From: Sedimenticola sp.
GTDB taxonomy: Bacteria; Pseudomonadota; Gammaproteobacteria; Chromatiales; Chromatiaceae
NCBI GenBank assembly: GCA_026989135.1
Contig: JALSJZ010000145.1
Coordinates: 1-45,709, forward strand
Length of the DNA: 45,709 bases
Direction of reading: 5' to 3'
A model generated the notes under the pieces. The model worked only from the letters and a program-made list of their open reading frames with translations. It did not search any database and was not told the DNA's origin. The translations under genes and the position numbers were made by a program. This document shows positions 34,765 to 43,583 of this stretch, one piece after another (within the stretch, counting starts at the first letter, position 1; every line of letters begins with the position of its first letter).

Positions 34765-36828
34765 ATGACTGACCCTAAAAGCTCAAACAATGAAAGAACT
34801 CTCACTCCATTGCCGAGAGACTTCTCCAATGAGATATTTGAAAACAATATGACATACCTGCATGATCAGCAGCCAGCACTATTTAATGCTGTTAAAAACC
34901 ACAGGTGCAAAGAGTATTGGCTATGCAGTAATCCGGATGGAAGCCCAAATATTGTGCACACGCCAAGCAAGACGCCTGTCTATGCCGCATCCAGCATGGA
35001 TGAAATAATGGCTCCAATTCATAAGCAAATAGACGGCCTATTCTGTTACGTCCACCTGCATAAAATATTTTTTGGTGAAGGGGATGCCTGGTGGAAGAAC
35101 AATAATTCGATTCAGATAAAGATGCTGGATGGACTCTATAAGGCTGGCATTTTTCATAACATGCAGCTGAGTAGTGGAACATTAGCCCCTCTGCGTAACT
35201 ACTGTACAGACTATCTTCCATTGGTGAGGGTTTATGGGATCGGCCTTGGCTATCACTTGACTGAACTCATAAAGTGCAAAAAAATCAGCTATATGACAGT
35301 CTACGAGCCAAACTTCGATCTGTTCTATATATCTCTCTACACTATACCTTGGAACCTCATCTTCAAGTATTTTGAGTTTAACAATAAAGGTATAAATCTG
35401 GTGCTTGATGCAACTCCAGACCAAGCAATTAACAGCAACCAGGCCTTTATTGAGCAGAGATTGACACCGCTAAGCAGCCTGTTTTACCGCTTTAACCATT
35501 TTAACAGCTTGCCACTCATGCAAGAGGTTATCAAAAAAGAGCCTCAATCTGACAATACACATAGAGCTACTTTTGATGCAGGCTGGTACGAAGATCAGCG
35601 AATAGGGTTTTATTTTAGCGCAAGAAACATAAAAAAAGGCAACAGGTTTTTCACTGGAAAAAAGATAAAGCGTTTTTTTAGAGTATTCATCGTTGGAAGC
35701 GGGCCATCACTCAATGAGTCAATTGGTTATATAAAAGCGCATCAGGATGATGCCATCATCATATCCTGCGGCTCTGCCATAACCCCACTAATAAAATCCG
35801 GCATCACTCCAGACTATCAGGTTCTACAGGAACGTACTTGGCATATACCAAAATATGAAGAGATGCATGACCTTAATATCCTTAAACAGGTATCGCTGCT
35901 CAAATTAAATGTAGTCAGCACAAAGGTTGATCAATACTACAAGGAAGTATTGGTTTTTCAAAAAAATAAAGATCCAGGTTCTGCCTTATTGCAAGACAAC
36001 TATTCAGTAACCAGTGATGTAAACCCAACGGTCACCAATGCAGGTATCGCAATGGCTGCTGAATTTGGGGCAAATGAAGTCTACCTCTTTGGCATAGATT
36101 ATGGCGCACCCAAGGGCAGCGAAAAGATGCATGCAACCAACACTCATCATGAAAATGCAGATATTGATGATACCGTTGAAGCAGAAGCCTGTTTTGACTT
36201 AGCCGGAAACCTGGGCGAGGTCATCCGCAGCACAAGTATATTGGCCTGGTCTAAGAGAATAGCAGAACATAGAATTACAGCGCATCCGAATATTCAATGG
36301 TTCAATGTTGGCGAAGGTGCTCTAATTGAAGGCGCAACGCCTATCGCAATCGGGAGGCTCACAGAGAGCTTCAAGAGGAAGACACAAAAACATCGTCTGT
36401 TGAACGAAATCCATAATTGCTTTGACAATAGCTACTCATTTGAAGAGATGCTGACGCGATTGAAAACATACCACATAAAGCAGGTTGAGGAGTATTTTCA
36501 GGCGATACTTGGTTTCACTGAATCAACACCTCAGACCAGGGAGGAGATAACAAGTACCTTGTCATTAATGTACAAGGCAGCATCAGTTGGACGGGATCAG
36601 GCAGATTTTCTTCCTGCACTGCTTGTATCTAATGGGGTTAAACAGTTTATCAATAACGTCTATATTCAATCTGGACTGGCCATGGACGATGACTCAGCAA
36701 CCCGGTTTTTTACAGCAGCAAAAGATGTTTTTACCGAGCACATCAATGACATCAAAGAGGATCTATACAAAATATTAGAGTATATAGAGAGTGAAGAGGA
36801 GACGGAAATAATAAATAAATGGAAATGA
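34765..36828 (+). CDS. maf: Motility-associated factor (Maf) glycosyltransferase, DUF115/MptE-like
   Basis: 687 aa. The central domain (about residues 305-480) is the DUF115/MptE-like fold: FIVGSGPSLNESIGYI, IISCGSAITPLIKSGITPDYQVLQE (identified by its GSAI and TPDY elements), and TNAGIAMAAEFGANEVYLFGIDYG. Maf proteins transfer nonulosonic acids (pseudaminic, legionaminic or sialic type) onto flagellin in Campylobacter, Helicobacter and Aeromonas. The neighbouring nonulosonate operon and nearby flagellin support that role. It faces the operon convergently with a 55-bp gap and no strong terminator. More AT-rich than the flagellar genes. Confidence 0.85.
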   Translation: MTDPKSSNNERTLTPLPRDFSNEIFENNMTYLHDQQPALFNAVKNHRCKEYWLCSNPDGSPNIVHTPSKTPVYAASSMDEIMAPIHKQIDGLFCYVHLHKIFFGEGDAWWKNNNSIQIKMLDGLYKAGIFHNMQLSSGTLAPLRNYCTDYLPLVRVYGIGLGYHLTELIKCKKISYMTVYEPNFDLFYISLYTIPWNLIFKYFEFNNKGINLVLDATPDQAINSNQAFIEQRLTPLSSLFYRFNHFNSLPLMQEVIKKEPQSDNTHRATFDAGWYEDQRIGFYFSARNIKKGNRFFTGKKIKRFFRVFIVGSGPSLNESIGYIKAHQDDAIIISCGSAITPLIKSGITPDYQVLQERTWHIPKYEEMHDLNILKQVSLLKLNVVSTKVDQYYKEVLVFQKNKDPGSALLQDNYSVTSDVNPTVTNAGIAMAAEFGANEVYLFGIDYGAPKGSEKMHATNTHHENADIDDTVEAEACFDLAGNLGEVIRSTSILAWSKRIAEHRITAHPNIQWFNVGEGALIEGATPIAIGRLTESFKRKTQKHRLLNEIHNCFDNSYSFEEMLTRLKTYHIKQVEEYFQAILGFTESTPQTREEITSTLSLMYKAASVGRDQADFLPALLVSNGVKQFINNVYIQSGLAMDDDSATRFFTAAKDVFTEHINDIKEDLYKILEYIESEEETEIINKWK

Positions 36829-36883
36829 TGTCAGCCGTTGCATAGAGGGCTCAATAATAATTTCTAATTCCGTGTAAAACTTG

Positions 36884-38035
36884 TTATGCCAGACTCTGGC
36901 TATCCAACCATAATCCTATATGCTTACTATATTTAGCAATATATTCCTTTTGTTTAGCTGATATGCTGCAGAACCTCCCCCTGTGTTTTGGTAAGTCAGC
37001 TTTTATAATAGACAGCACGGCCTCCAGAGAATCACTTATATCGCTCTTGTTTACACAAACACAATAATTTGATATCCCCAGCTCCCTGTATAGCTGTTGA
37101 ATCTGTATATAGCTATTAAGACCAATTGTTGGTGTACCAAAACCTATGGAGCATAAATTCGCATGAAATCTCATAGCAAAGGTGATCTTTGCATTTTTAT
37201 AGATGGAAAATATTTTCAGCTCAGAACCTTTTCCATGAAGCAATGGCGCAACTACAATCCTTGTGCGAATTATTTCATCAGGGAAATGTCCTAATAAATC
37301 ATTTATGCACCCAAGATCTTTATACATATGTGGGATCAGGACAATCTCATCAACAAAGCCTTCATACAGTGTGTTTAGCAATATCTCTGCAATTTGTTCT
37401 ATAAATTTAGAATATGAGATCCCACCTGCATTATTTGGGAAACGCACATCCAACATATCCCCTGCGAGATTTACCGCTAGATATTCTCTGTCCATTTGCA
37501 AAAAGCCATCATCACAAGCAACAATAATTCCCGCATCCGGTGTCCAATAAATCTGGTCTAAATATTGACCCCCTATATATTTACAAATAGAAGCTAATGC
37601 ACCATCATTTCTAACTGAAATCATATTTTTGGGATCCGCAAGAATTACATCCAGAAAGCATTTGAATTTTTCACAAGCCTCTTGCGAAGCTCCATTCCCT
37701 GGGTCAACACCAAGCGCATTAAACAGTACAGGAACCTTGATCTGCTTAAAGAGTTCAGGCTCAATCATTATAGAGGTGCCAGTAGGGGAGTGATCCACCC
37801 AAAGTTCAAAATAGTTGCCGCCGCCTATAATCAGGATATCAAAGCCGTTTGCATAATCTACAAAGGCGCTGTCAAAAAAACGTTCTTTCCAATAAAACTC
37901 TCTAATTTCAAGTTCTGTATATTCAAATTTGTAATTTTTGATGCTTTCCATCAAGGCATAAAAGCCATTGTGATTTGCATTGTCACCGATATTCCCATTA
38001 AAGCTGGCCAAATGCAGTGCACTAAGTTTTTTCAT
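36884..38035 (-). CDS. Polysaccharide pyruvyl transferase family protein
   Basis: 383 aa from the ATG at 38035 (MKKLSALHLASFNGNIGDNA). The longer open frame to 38245 runs through the neuA 3' end and has no ribosome site. It has the family's N-terminal NIGDNA-type loop, an ILIIGGGNYFELW segment, and the C-terminal TFAMRFHANLCSIGFGTPTIGLN block. Family members add ketal pyruvate to sugars, but several relatives act as other glycan-modifying enzymes. Last gene of the nonulosonate operon; it overlaps neuA by 14 bp, so a role in glycan modification is inferred. Confidence 0.78.
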   Translation of the reverse strand: MKKLSALHLASFNGNIGDNANHNGFYALMESIKNYKFEYTELEIREFYWKERFFDSAFVDYANGFDILIIGGGNYFELWVDHSPTGTSIMIEPELFKQIKVPVLFNALGVDPGNGASQEACEKFKCFLDVILADPKNMISVRNDGALASICKYIGGQYLDQIYWTPDAGIIVACDDGFLQMDREYLAVNLAGDMLDVRFPNNAGGISYSKFIEQIAEILLNTLYEGFVDEIVLIPHMYKDLGCINDLLGHFPDEIIRTRIVVAPLLHGKGSELKIFSIYKNAKITFAMRFHANLCSIGFGTPTIGLNSYIQIQQLYRELGISNYCVCVNKSDISDSLEAVLSIIKADLPKHRGRFCSISAKQKEYIAKYSKHIGLWLDSQSLA

Positions 38036-38726
38036 TACGAGCATTAATGAGATTTGAAAAATGCAACAGATCTTGAGCTGTGTCGATATCAATACTTTTA
38101 TCAACAGGCATAACAAAAGGGATACAATTATCCGTAAGTAAGAAGTTATGTTTCTTGAACTCCAATATGTTAACGATATAAATAGCCCCATTTGGCATAT
38201 ATGCCTTTGGTAGATCTTGTCTGCGTTTAGAGGGAGGCTTGTCATCTATAATACCAACCAATGACCCTTTCTCATTGAGCCTAAGCGCATTGAATGGGGA
38301 GTGGTCTGGCTCGTAAACACTGATCAAAGATGATGCATGCTTGTCAAGCAACATCTGCACTGCGCAATCAACATCTAATGCATTTCTAGCAGGCGAAGTA
38401 GGCTGCAGTAACACAAGGTAGTTATATTTCTTTCCTGCTGCTTCAATCAGATCAATCACATGGAGTAACACAGGCTCAGTAGCAGTTGTATCAAGAGCCA
38501 GCTCTTGAGGCCTCTGCATAGTTTCAGCACCATATCTCTCAGCCGTTTTTAGTATCTCTGCATCGTCAGAAGTAACGATCGCTCTGGTAATAAGCCTCGA
38601 GTTTAATGCGGCTTCTATGGTCCAGGCAATGAGTGGTTTGCCTGCGGCATTGATAATGTTCTTATGTGGCAGCCCTTTTGATCCGCCTCTGGCTGGAATG
38701 ATGGCCAGAAAAGTGGGCTTAGTCAT
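38022..38726 (-). CDS. neuA: CMP-nonulosonic acid synthetase (acylneuraminate cytidylyltransferase)
   Basis: 234 aa from the ATG at 38726, which overlaps the preceding stop as ATGACTAA; an ATG nine bases upstream is also possible. It has the nucleotide-binding signature AIIPARGGSKGLPHKN, plus LLQPTSPARNALDVD and the metal-binding DIDTAQD end. It activates the nine-carbon sugar with CTP. A legionaminic (legF) or pseudaminic (pseF) preference cannot be told from sequence alone; the NeuC/NeuB pair argues against pseudaminic acid. Confidence 0.9.
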   Translation of the reverse strand: MTKPTFLAIIPARGGSKGLPHKNIINAAGKPLIAWTIEAALNSRLITRAIVTSDDAEILKTAERYGAETMQRPQELALDTTATEPVLLHVIDLIEAAGKKYNYLVLLQPTSPARNALDVDCAVQMLLDKHASSLISVYEPDHSPFNALRLNEKGSLVGIIDDKPPSKRRQDLPKAYMPNGAIYIVNILEFKKHNFLLTDNCIPFVMPVDKSIDIDTAQDLLHFSNLINARNEKT

Positions 38727-39948
38727 CTGCACCATCTTTCGCTACAGTATGCCGCAATACCCATTTTCCATCTGTGCCCTTTTTCCAGATATGTGGCGAC
38801 CTGTGTTTATTGATAATGTTCCAGAATTCATCTTCAGTGGTATCTATATAGTCAAGAAATTCATGGAAATACTTAGATGGAAATTCAGTGTCATACTTTT
38901 TTACAAGGTACACAGCCTCTTCTCTTGTGATTTTATCATTTCTAACCTCTTGCGCAGCATCATAGGTTGCTCGTCCAATACCAAACTTGATAAGGGTTGT
39001 ATAGTAGTGAAATGGATCGACCTTATCATCTATACTGCTGTATTTTGAGTATGTACCCTCTGTTCTTTCAGTGTTAGCTTGGAAGCCTGTGTTTTCAACT
39101 GCATAGTAATAGCACTCCTGTGGATCCCATTTCACATAATAACCTAGGTAATGAACCTCGGTTTCAGCATTGAGCAGATCTGCTTTTGAAGGCGCTATAT
39201 ATGGAGCAAAGTCTGCTAGATTGAAGCCATGCTGGTCAATATATTCGTTTATGGAAAGCCCTCCAAATCTATGCTCATCAAGTGTTGATGAGCTATAAAA
39301 ACCCATATTCATGAGCGGGTTCAGATTTTCGTCAATGGCATTGCCATACTCAGCCTGATTTTCCCCATACATAACAAGCTTTACACCAAATCTTTTCGCC
39401 ATCATTGGCCCTATGATGCGTTGTCCAATAATGAATGGCTGAAAGGGGTGCAGAAGATTATGAAAAGCGAATCTCGTCATTAACCGATGCAGCCTGCCAT
39501 TTGGCGTATATAGAATGTTATCCAGTCCACCAGTATGCATCCACTCCTGGAAATTTTTAAAGCCAATATTGGTGTAGAGATGAGGAGCCCATGTCACTGT
39601 GAGTGGATTCATCCCATATTTATATTTTAGGATATGTGAGGCGTATGCACTGTCCTTGCCTCCACTACCTGGGACAATAACATCATATGATCCGTCACTC
39701 TTTTTAAATCTGGAGAGCAGCTCCACAAGTTTATTTTCACGATCATTCCAATCTATACTTGATTCCTTCTCTGCATGGTATCTACATGCAGAGCAAACCT
39801 CATCATCATCAAAATTTATAGTTCTTTTTTTATCTTCAGACTTCGCTTTGAATTCAACAGTTGAGTTAGGGCGCTGATTAGAAATTACACACTTTTTGCA
39901 AAATATTACATCTTCGGGTAACCCATATAAAACCTTTTCTTTTTTCAT
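38719..39948 (-). CDS. N-acetyl sugar amidotransferase (PseA/WbpG/LegX-like)
   Basis: 409 aa. Two CxxC pairs near the N-terminus (CKKC, CSAC) suggest a zinc knuckle. The PP-loop ATP-pyrophosphatase motif VPGSGGKDSAYASH follows near residue 93. The family converts an N-acetyl group on a sugar to an acetamidino group, using ammonia supplied by a HisH/HisF pair. That pair is directly upstream here (10-bp gap), as in the Campylobacter Cj1314c-Cj1316c flagellin glycosylation genes. This predicts an acetamidino-modified nonulosonic acid. Confidence 0.88.
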   Translation of the reverse strand: MKKEKVLYGLPEDVIFCKKCVISNQRPNSTVEFKAKSEDKKRTINFDDDEVCSACRYHAEKESSIDWNDRENKLVELLSRFKKSDGSYDVIVPGSGGKDSAYASHILKYKYGMNPLTVTWAPHLYTNIGFKNFQEWMHTGGLDNILYTPNGRLHRLMTRFAFHNLLHPFQPFIIGQRIIGPMMAKRFGVKLVMYGENQAEYGNAIDENLNPLMNMGFYSSSTLDEHRFGGLSINEYIDQHGFNLADFAPYIAPSKADLLNAETEVHYLGYYVKWDPQECYYYAVENTGFQANTERTEGTYSKYSSIDDKVDPFHYYTTLIKFGIGRATYDAAQEVRNDKITREEAVYLVKKYDTEFPSKYFHEFLDYIDTTEDEFWNIINKHRSPHIWKKGTDGKWVLRHTVAKDGADD

Positions 39949-39958
39949 AACACTGGTC

Positions 39959-40603
39959 TCATGCCAAATCTATTAGGCTTTTTAGTATAAGCAACCCAGG
40001 CTCTGCGCTTTTTTCCGGGTGAAACTGTACGCCATATATATTGCCTCTCATAATAGCAGAACAAAATACATGGTCATAATATAGAGTGGTTGCAAGAATC
40101 TCTGTATTCAACAACGGGATTGCTGCATAACTATGCACAAAATACATATCCGTATTGCCCTGTATTTCTGCAAATATCGTATTTTTCCAATTTTTTATAT
40201 TATCCGGCAAGCAAACATTATTCCATCCAACATGTGGAAGCTTTTGCTGTTTTATAGGGCCGACACCAACTATTTTAATGTCACCTGAAAACAAACCAAG
40301 ACCTTCCGTCTCGCCAAACTCATTGCTTCTATCAAACATCATCTGCATACCCAGGCATACGCCCAAGAATGGTTTATTTGTTGAAGCAAAGCTATGTATA
40401 ACATCAATAAGATTGTGTTTCTTTAGCTGTTGCATCCCATGTGAAAAAGCACCAACACCTGGAAGCACCAACGCATCAGCACTTAATATCTCTTTTCTTG
40501 AATTGGTCAGAATGGGGTGTGCCCCTACCTTGCTTAAGGCATTTTTCATGCTCTTAACATTCCCAAGGTCATAGTCAACTATAGCAATACGTGGCGCACT
40601 CAT
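39959..40603 (-). CDS. hisH: HisH-type glutamine amidotransferase, glycosylation paralogue
   Basis: 214 aa class I glutaminase. The catalytic triad is visible: the Cys in LGVCLGMQ and the His/Glu in GVQFHPEKS. It should release ammonia from glutamine. Its start overlaps the hisF stop (ATGA). No other histidine genes are nearby, so a role with the amidotransferase is more likely than histidine synthesis. Confidence 0.88.
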   Translation of the reverse strand: MSAPRIAIVDYDLGNVKSMKNALSKVGAHPILTNSRKEILSADALVLPGVGAFSHGMQQLKKHNLIDVIHSFASTNKPFLGVCLGMQMMFDRSNEFGETEGLGLFSGDIKIVGVGPIKQQKLPHVGWNNVCLPDNIKNWKNTIFAEIQGNTDMYFVHSYAAIPLLNTEILATTLYYDHVFCSAIMRGNIYGVQFHPEKSAEPGLLILKSLIDLA

Positions 40604-41358
40604 AGCCGGATATTAAACCCTTCACTATGTAATTTGGATTTGATGGCACTAATGCTTGATAGGTTGTAATGAAGAATCGATGCAATAGCTACTGCATCAA
40701 CGCCTGAATTACTGCACAAATTGCTTATATCTTGTGGCGATCCAGCACCGCCAGATGCAATTACTGGTAGAGAAACAGAATTTGCCAGCAGGTTGCATAG
40801 TGCCACATCGTACCCTTTTTTAGTGCCCTCCTGGTCTATTGATGTGACCATAATTTCGCCAGCACCCAGCTGCTCTAGTTTTATAGCCCACTGGATCACA
40901 TCAAGGCCTGCTGGCTCTCTGCCATTATCAATATAAGCCCCCCATTTATCATGCGCTATCTTCTTTGCTTGAACCGATGCAACAATACATTGAGAACCAA
41001 ATATTTTTGCTGCCTTATTTATTATTTCTGGTGTTCGTACTGCCTGGGTATTAATCGCAACTTTATCAGCACCACTGGCCAGCGCCTTTCTTATATCATT
41101 AATTGTGCGTATGCCTCCTCCTACTGTAATTGGAACAAACACACTTTTTGTGGCTTTTGAGATAATTCCCCCTAAGCTGTTGCGATCATAGTATGCAGCA
41201 ACGGCGTCCATGAAGAAAATCTCATCGATTCCTTCATCATAATAAAACTTTGCCATATCATTGGGGTTTCCTACCTTTCTTAACCCTTCCAGATGAATCC
41301 CTTTGATAACGAATTCATTCTTTATATCGATACGGGCGATAACTCTTTTCTTTAACAT
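40600..41358 (-). CDS. hisF: HisF-type cyclase subunit, glycosylation paralogue
   Basis: 252 aa TIM barrel. The first catalytic Asp is present (IARIDIKN, matching Asp11), and the phosphate loops VGGGIRTIND and ASGGAGSPQD are kept. The second catalytic Asp (Asp130 in the canonical IDA/IDT motif) is Gln here (CIVASVQAKK). True imidazole-glycerol-phosphate synthesis should therefore be impaired, while the barrel could still channel ammonia from HisH to the amidotransferase. It directly abuts the neuC stop. Confidence 0.88.
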   Translation of the reverse strand: MLKKRVIARIDIKNEFVIKGIHLEGLRKVGNPNDMAKFYYDEGIDEIFFMDAVAAYYDRNSLGGIISKATKSVFVPITVGGGIRTINDIRKALASGADKVAINTQAVRTPEIINKAAKIFGSQCIVASVQAKKIAHDKWGAYIDNGREPAGLDVIQWAIKLEQLGAGEIMVTSIDQEGTKKGYDVALCNLLANSVSLPVIASGGAGSPQDISNLCSNSGVDAVAIASILHYNLSSISAIKSKLHSEGFNIRL

Positions 41359-42501
41359 CTAAAAATCACGATCCTGAAATGACTTTTGTTTTCTAAGCCC
41401 CCAAAATACGCCATTATTTAAGAGGTTAATAAAAAGCCCTGTACTATTGCCGCATCCAAATGAAGAGGTTGTTCTTTTATTGACAGCCACCTTGCTTGCT
41501 TTCTTTGTTTGAGTGATTAGATCTAGGATCTCTGTTTTTTTATAGTTGCAGTGCCATATTGTTGAGGCATTGCCTCTTTCATGCTGACGCGTACCGATAT
41601 TAATCGTTGGAACATTATAATATGGCGCTTCTCGGATACCTGCACTTGAATTACCTATAATAAAATCGGCGTTATGGAGAAGAACTAAAAAATATTCAAA
41701 TCTTAGTGATGGAAATATTTTTATTCTAGGGCTGTTCTGAAATCTTTTGTAACCATTGATAATGATTTCAGAACCAAGATCATTATTAGGATAGATTACA
41801 ATGTAGTTCTTTTTGCTTTCAATAATTGCATCTACGACCTCCCTGGTGCTCTCTTCCCAGCTATCAATTTCTGTTGTTACAGGATGAAAAAGAAGAATGC
41901 CATAGCTGTCAAATGTAATATCATAGTACGCAGTTACGGAATTTAGATCTGCCAATGTATTTGATGCCATTATATCCAAGTCAGGAGATCCAATGACAAA
42001 TATAGATTGGCCTCGCTCCCCTAACTGCAATAGCCGTTTTTTTGCATCATGGTTGGCTACAAGATGAATATGTGACATCTTTGATACAGCATGTCTAATT
42101 AACTCATCTATTGTCCCAGATTTTTCACCACCCTCGATATGAGCAACAAGTATATTATTCAAGCTTCCAACAATAGCACCAGCTAAAGCTTCAACCCTGT
42201 CACCGTGAACAATGATTAAATCAGGGTCAATTTCTGCTACATAACGTGAAAATCCATTGATTGTGGCGGATAAGACCCTGTCCATTAAATCAGCACGATC
42301 GTGGTTGATGAACGGATATATATTTTTGAATCCGCATTTATAAATCTCATCAATCGTCTTTCCATACTTATTATTTAAATGCATTCCTGTTGCAAAAATA
42401 TGCACCTCATAATCATCCAGTTTTTGCGATGCACTGATGAGCGATTTTAACTTTCCAAAATCAGCTCGGGTGCCAGTCAAAAATACAATTTTATTTTTCA
42501 T
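41359..42501 (-). CDS. neuC: UDP-N-acetylglucosamine 2-epimerase (hydrolysing), NeuC/LegG type
   Basis: 380 aa from the ATG at 42501, just after the neuB stop. It has the N-terminal FLTGTRADFGKLKSL motif, HGDRVEALAGA, HIEGGEKSG and the C-terminal IGNSSAGIREAPYYNVPTIN. It yields ManNAc (NeuC) or the 2,4-diacetamido analogue (LegG) plus UDP. Which substrate it uses decides whether the pathway makes a sialic or a legionaminic acid. Second gene of the operon. Confidence 0.9.
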   Translation of the reverse strand: MKNKIVFLTGTRADFGKLKSLISASQKLDDYEVHIFATGMHLNNKYGKTIDEIYKCGFKNIYPFINHDRADLMDRVLSATINGFSRYVAEIDPDLIIVHGDRVEALAGAIVGSLNNILVAHIEGGEKSGTIDELIRHAVSKMSHIHLVANHDAKKRLLQLGERGQSIFVIGSPDLDIMASNTLADLNSVTAYYDITFDSYGILLFHPVTTEIDSWEESTREVVDAIIESKKNYIVIYPNNDLGSEIIINGYKRFQNSPRIKIFPSLRFEYFLVLLHNADFIIGNSSAGIREAPYYNVPTINIGTRQHERGNASTIWHCNYKKTEILDLITQTKKASKVAVNKRTTSSFGCGNSTGLFINLLNNGVFWGLRKQKSFQDRDF

Positions 42502-42502
42502 A

Positions 42503-43540
42503 TTATGCAAAATCCTGCCAGTTTAGATGCACACCACAATCAATATCTTTTAACGATACTTTACCGATGAGGCCATTAAAGTATTCTGCACTAATTGCTC
42601 CAGTACCCGGCCTTTTCACCCAAATATTACTTTCACTCAACCGCTCACCTTTCTTGATCTCTTTTATCGCAACAACGGTTGAAAATGCAAAATCCATTGT
42701 TACTTTTTCCTCTTGAGCGGCCGCTTTTGTACCGCCCAGCATTTTATGTATCTCAGCACACCCATGAATAAGCTCTTTAAGCGATGTTTCATCCATTGAA
42801 TTAATAATGTCTGGCCCATCACGATCCATTCGGTCTGTAAAATGCCTTTCCAGGATTGATGCCCCCTGGGCTGCTGCTGCAAAACATGCCAAATTAGATG
42901 TTGTGTGATCTGAGAGCCCCACTACAATATTTGGGAAAGTTTTTTGAAGCTCTTGCATCCCACCCAGCCTTACCAAATGTGGTGGTGTCGGATATAAATT
43001 AGTGGTGTGCAATAATGCATATGGGACATTGTTCCTATCAAGTATATCGGTTGCTTTCCTGATACTGTTGATGGTGTTCATTCCTGTGCTTAGTATAATC
43101 GGCCTTTTAAATCTTGATATGTGCTCTATTAGTGGATAATTATTGCACTCCCCAGAGCCGATTTTATATGCACATACATTCATGCGATTTAATCTGTCAG
43201 TAGCTGCCCTGGAGAATGGTGTACTGATAAAAATCATACCCTTAGACTCGATATACTCTTTGAGTGTGCACTCATCCTTTTCATTTAATGCACATCTCTC
43301 CATTATTTCATATATAGAAATATCGGCATTACCTGGGCAAATGGTTTTAGCCAATGGAGACATTTCATCATCTATAATATGAGTTTGATGCTTAATGACT
43401 TCCGCGCCTCCTCTGTGCGCGGCATCAACCATCTCAATCGCTATATCCAGTGAGCCACCATGATTAATGCCCAATTCAGCTATAACCAGAGGCGGATAAT
43501 GTTCACCCACCTTTCTATTGCAAATTGTTATTTCTCTCAT
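42503..43540 (-). CDS. neuB: Nonulosonic acid synthase (NeuB/LegI)
   Basis: 345 aa. It condenses phosphoenolpyruvate with ManNAc or its 2,4-diamino analogue. Motifs: VIAELGINHGGSLDIA, STPFSRAATDRL, YKIGSGECNNYPLI, GLSDHT, and a C-terminal SAF/antifreeze-like domain from about residue 285 (IKKGERLSESNIWVKRPGTG). First gene of the operon; its upstream region is only 39 bp before the IS66-family element begins. AGGA lies 9 bp before the start. Confidence 0.92.
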   Translation of the reverse strand: MREITICNRKVGEHYPPLVIAELGINHGGSLDIAIEMVDAAHRGGAEVIKHQTHIIDDEMSPLAKTICPGNADISIYEIMERCALNEKDECTLKEYIESKGMIFISTPFSRAATDRLNRMNVCAYKIGSGECNNYPLIEHISRFKRPIILSTGMNTINSIRKATDILDRNNVPYALLHTTNLYPTPPHLVRLGGMQELQKTFPNIVVGLSDHTTSNLACFAAAAQGASILERHFTDRMDRDGPDIINSMDETSLKELIHGCAEIHKMLGGTKAAAQEEKVTMDFAFSTVVAIKEIKKGERLSESNIWVKRPGTGAISAEYFNGLIGKVSLKDIDCGVHLNWQDFA

Positions 43541-43583
43541 CTACTGGATTCCTGGATAGCTGCTTAATTAACTATCGGTGTAA

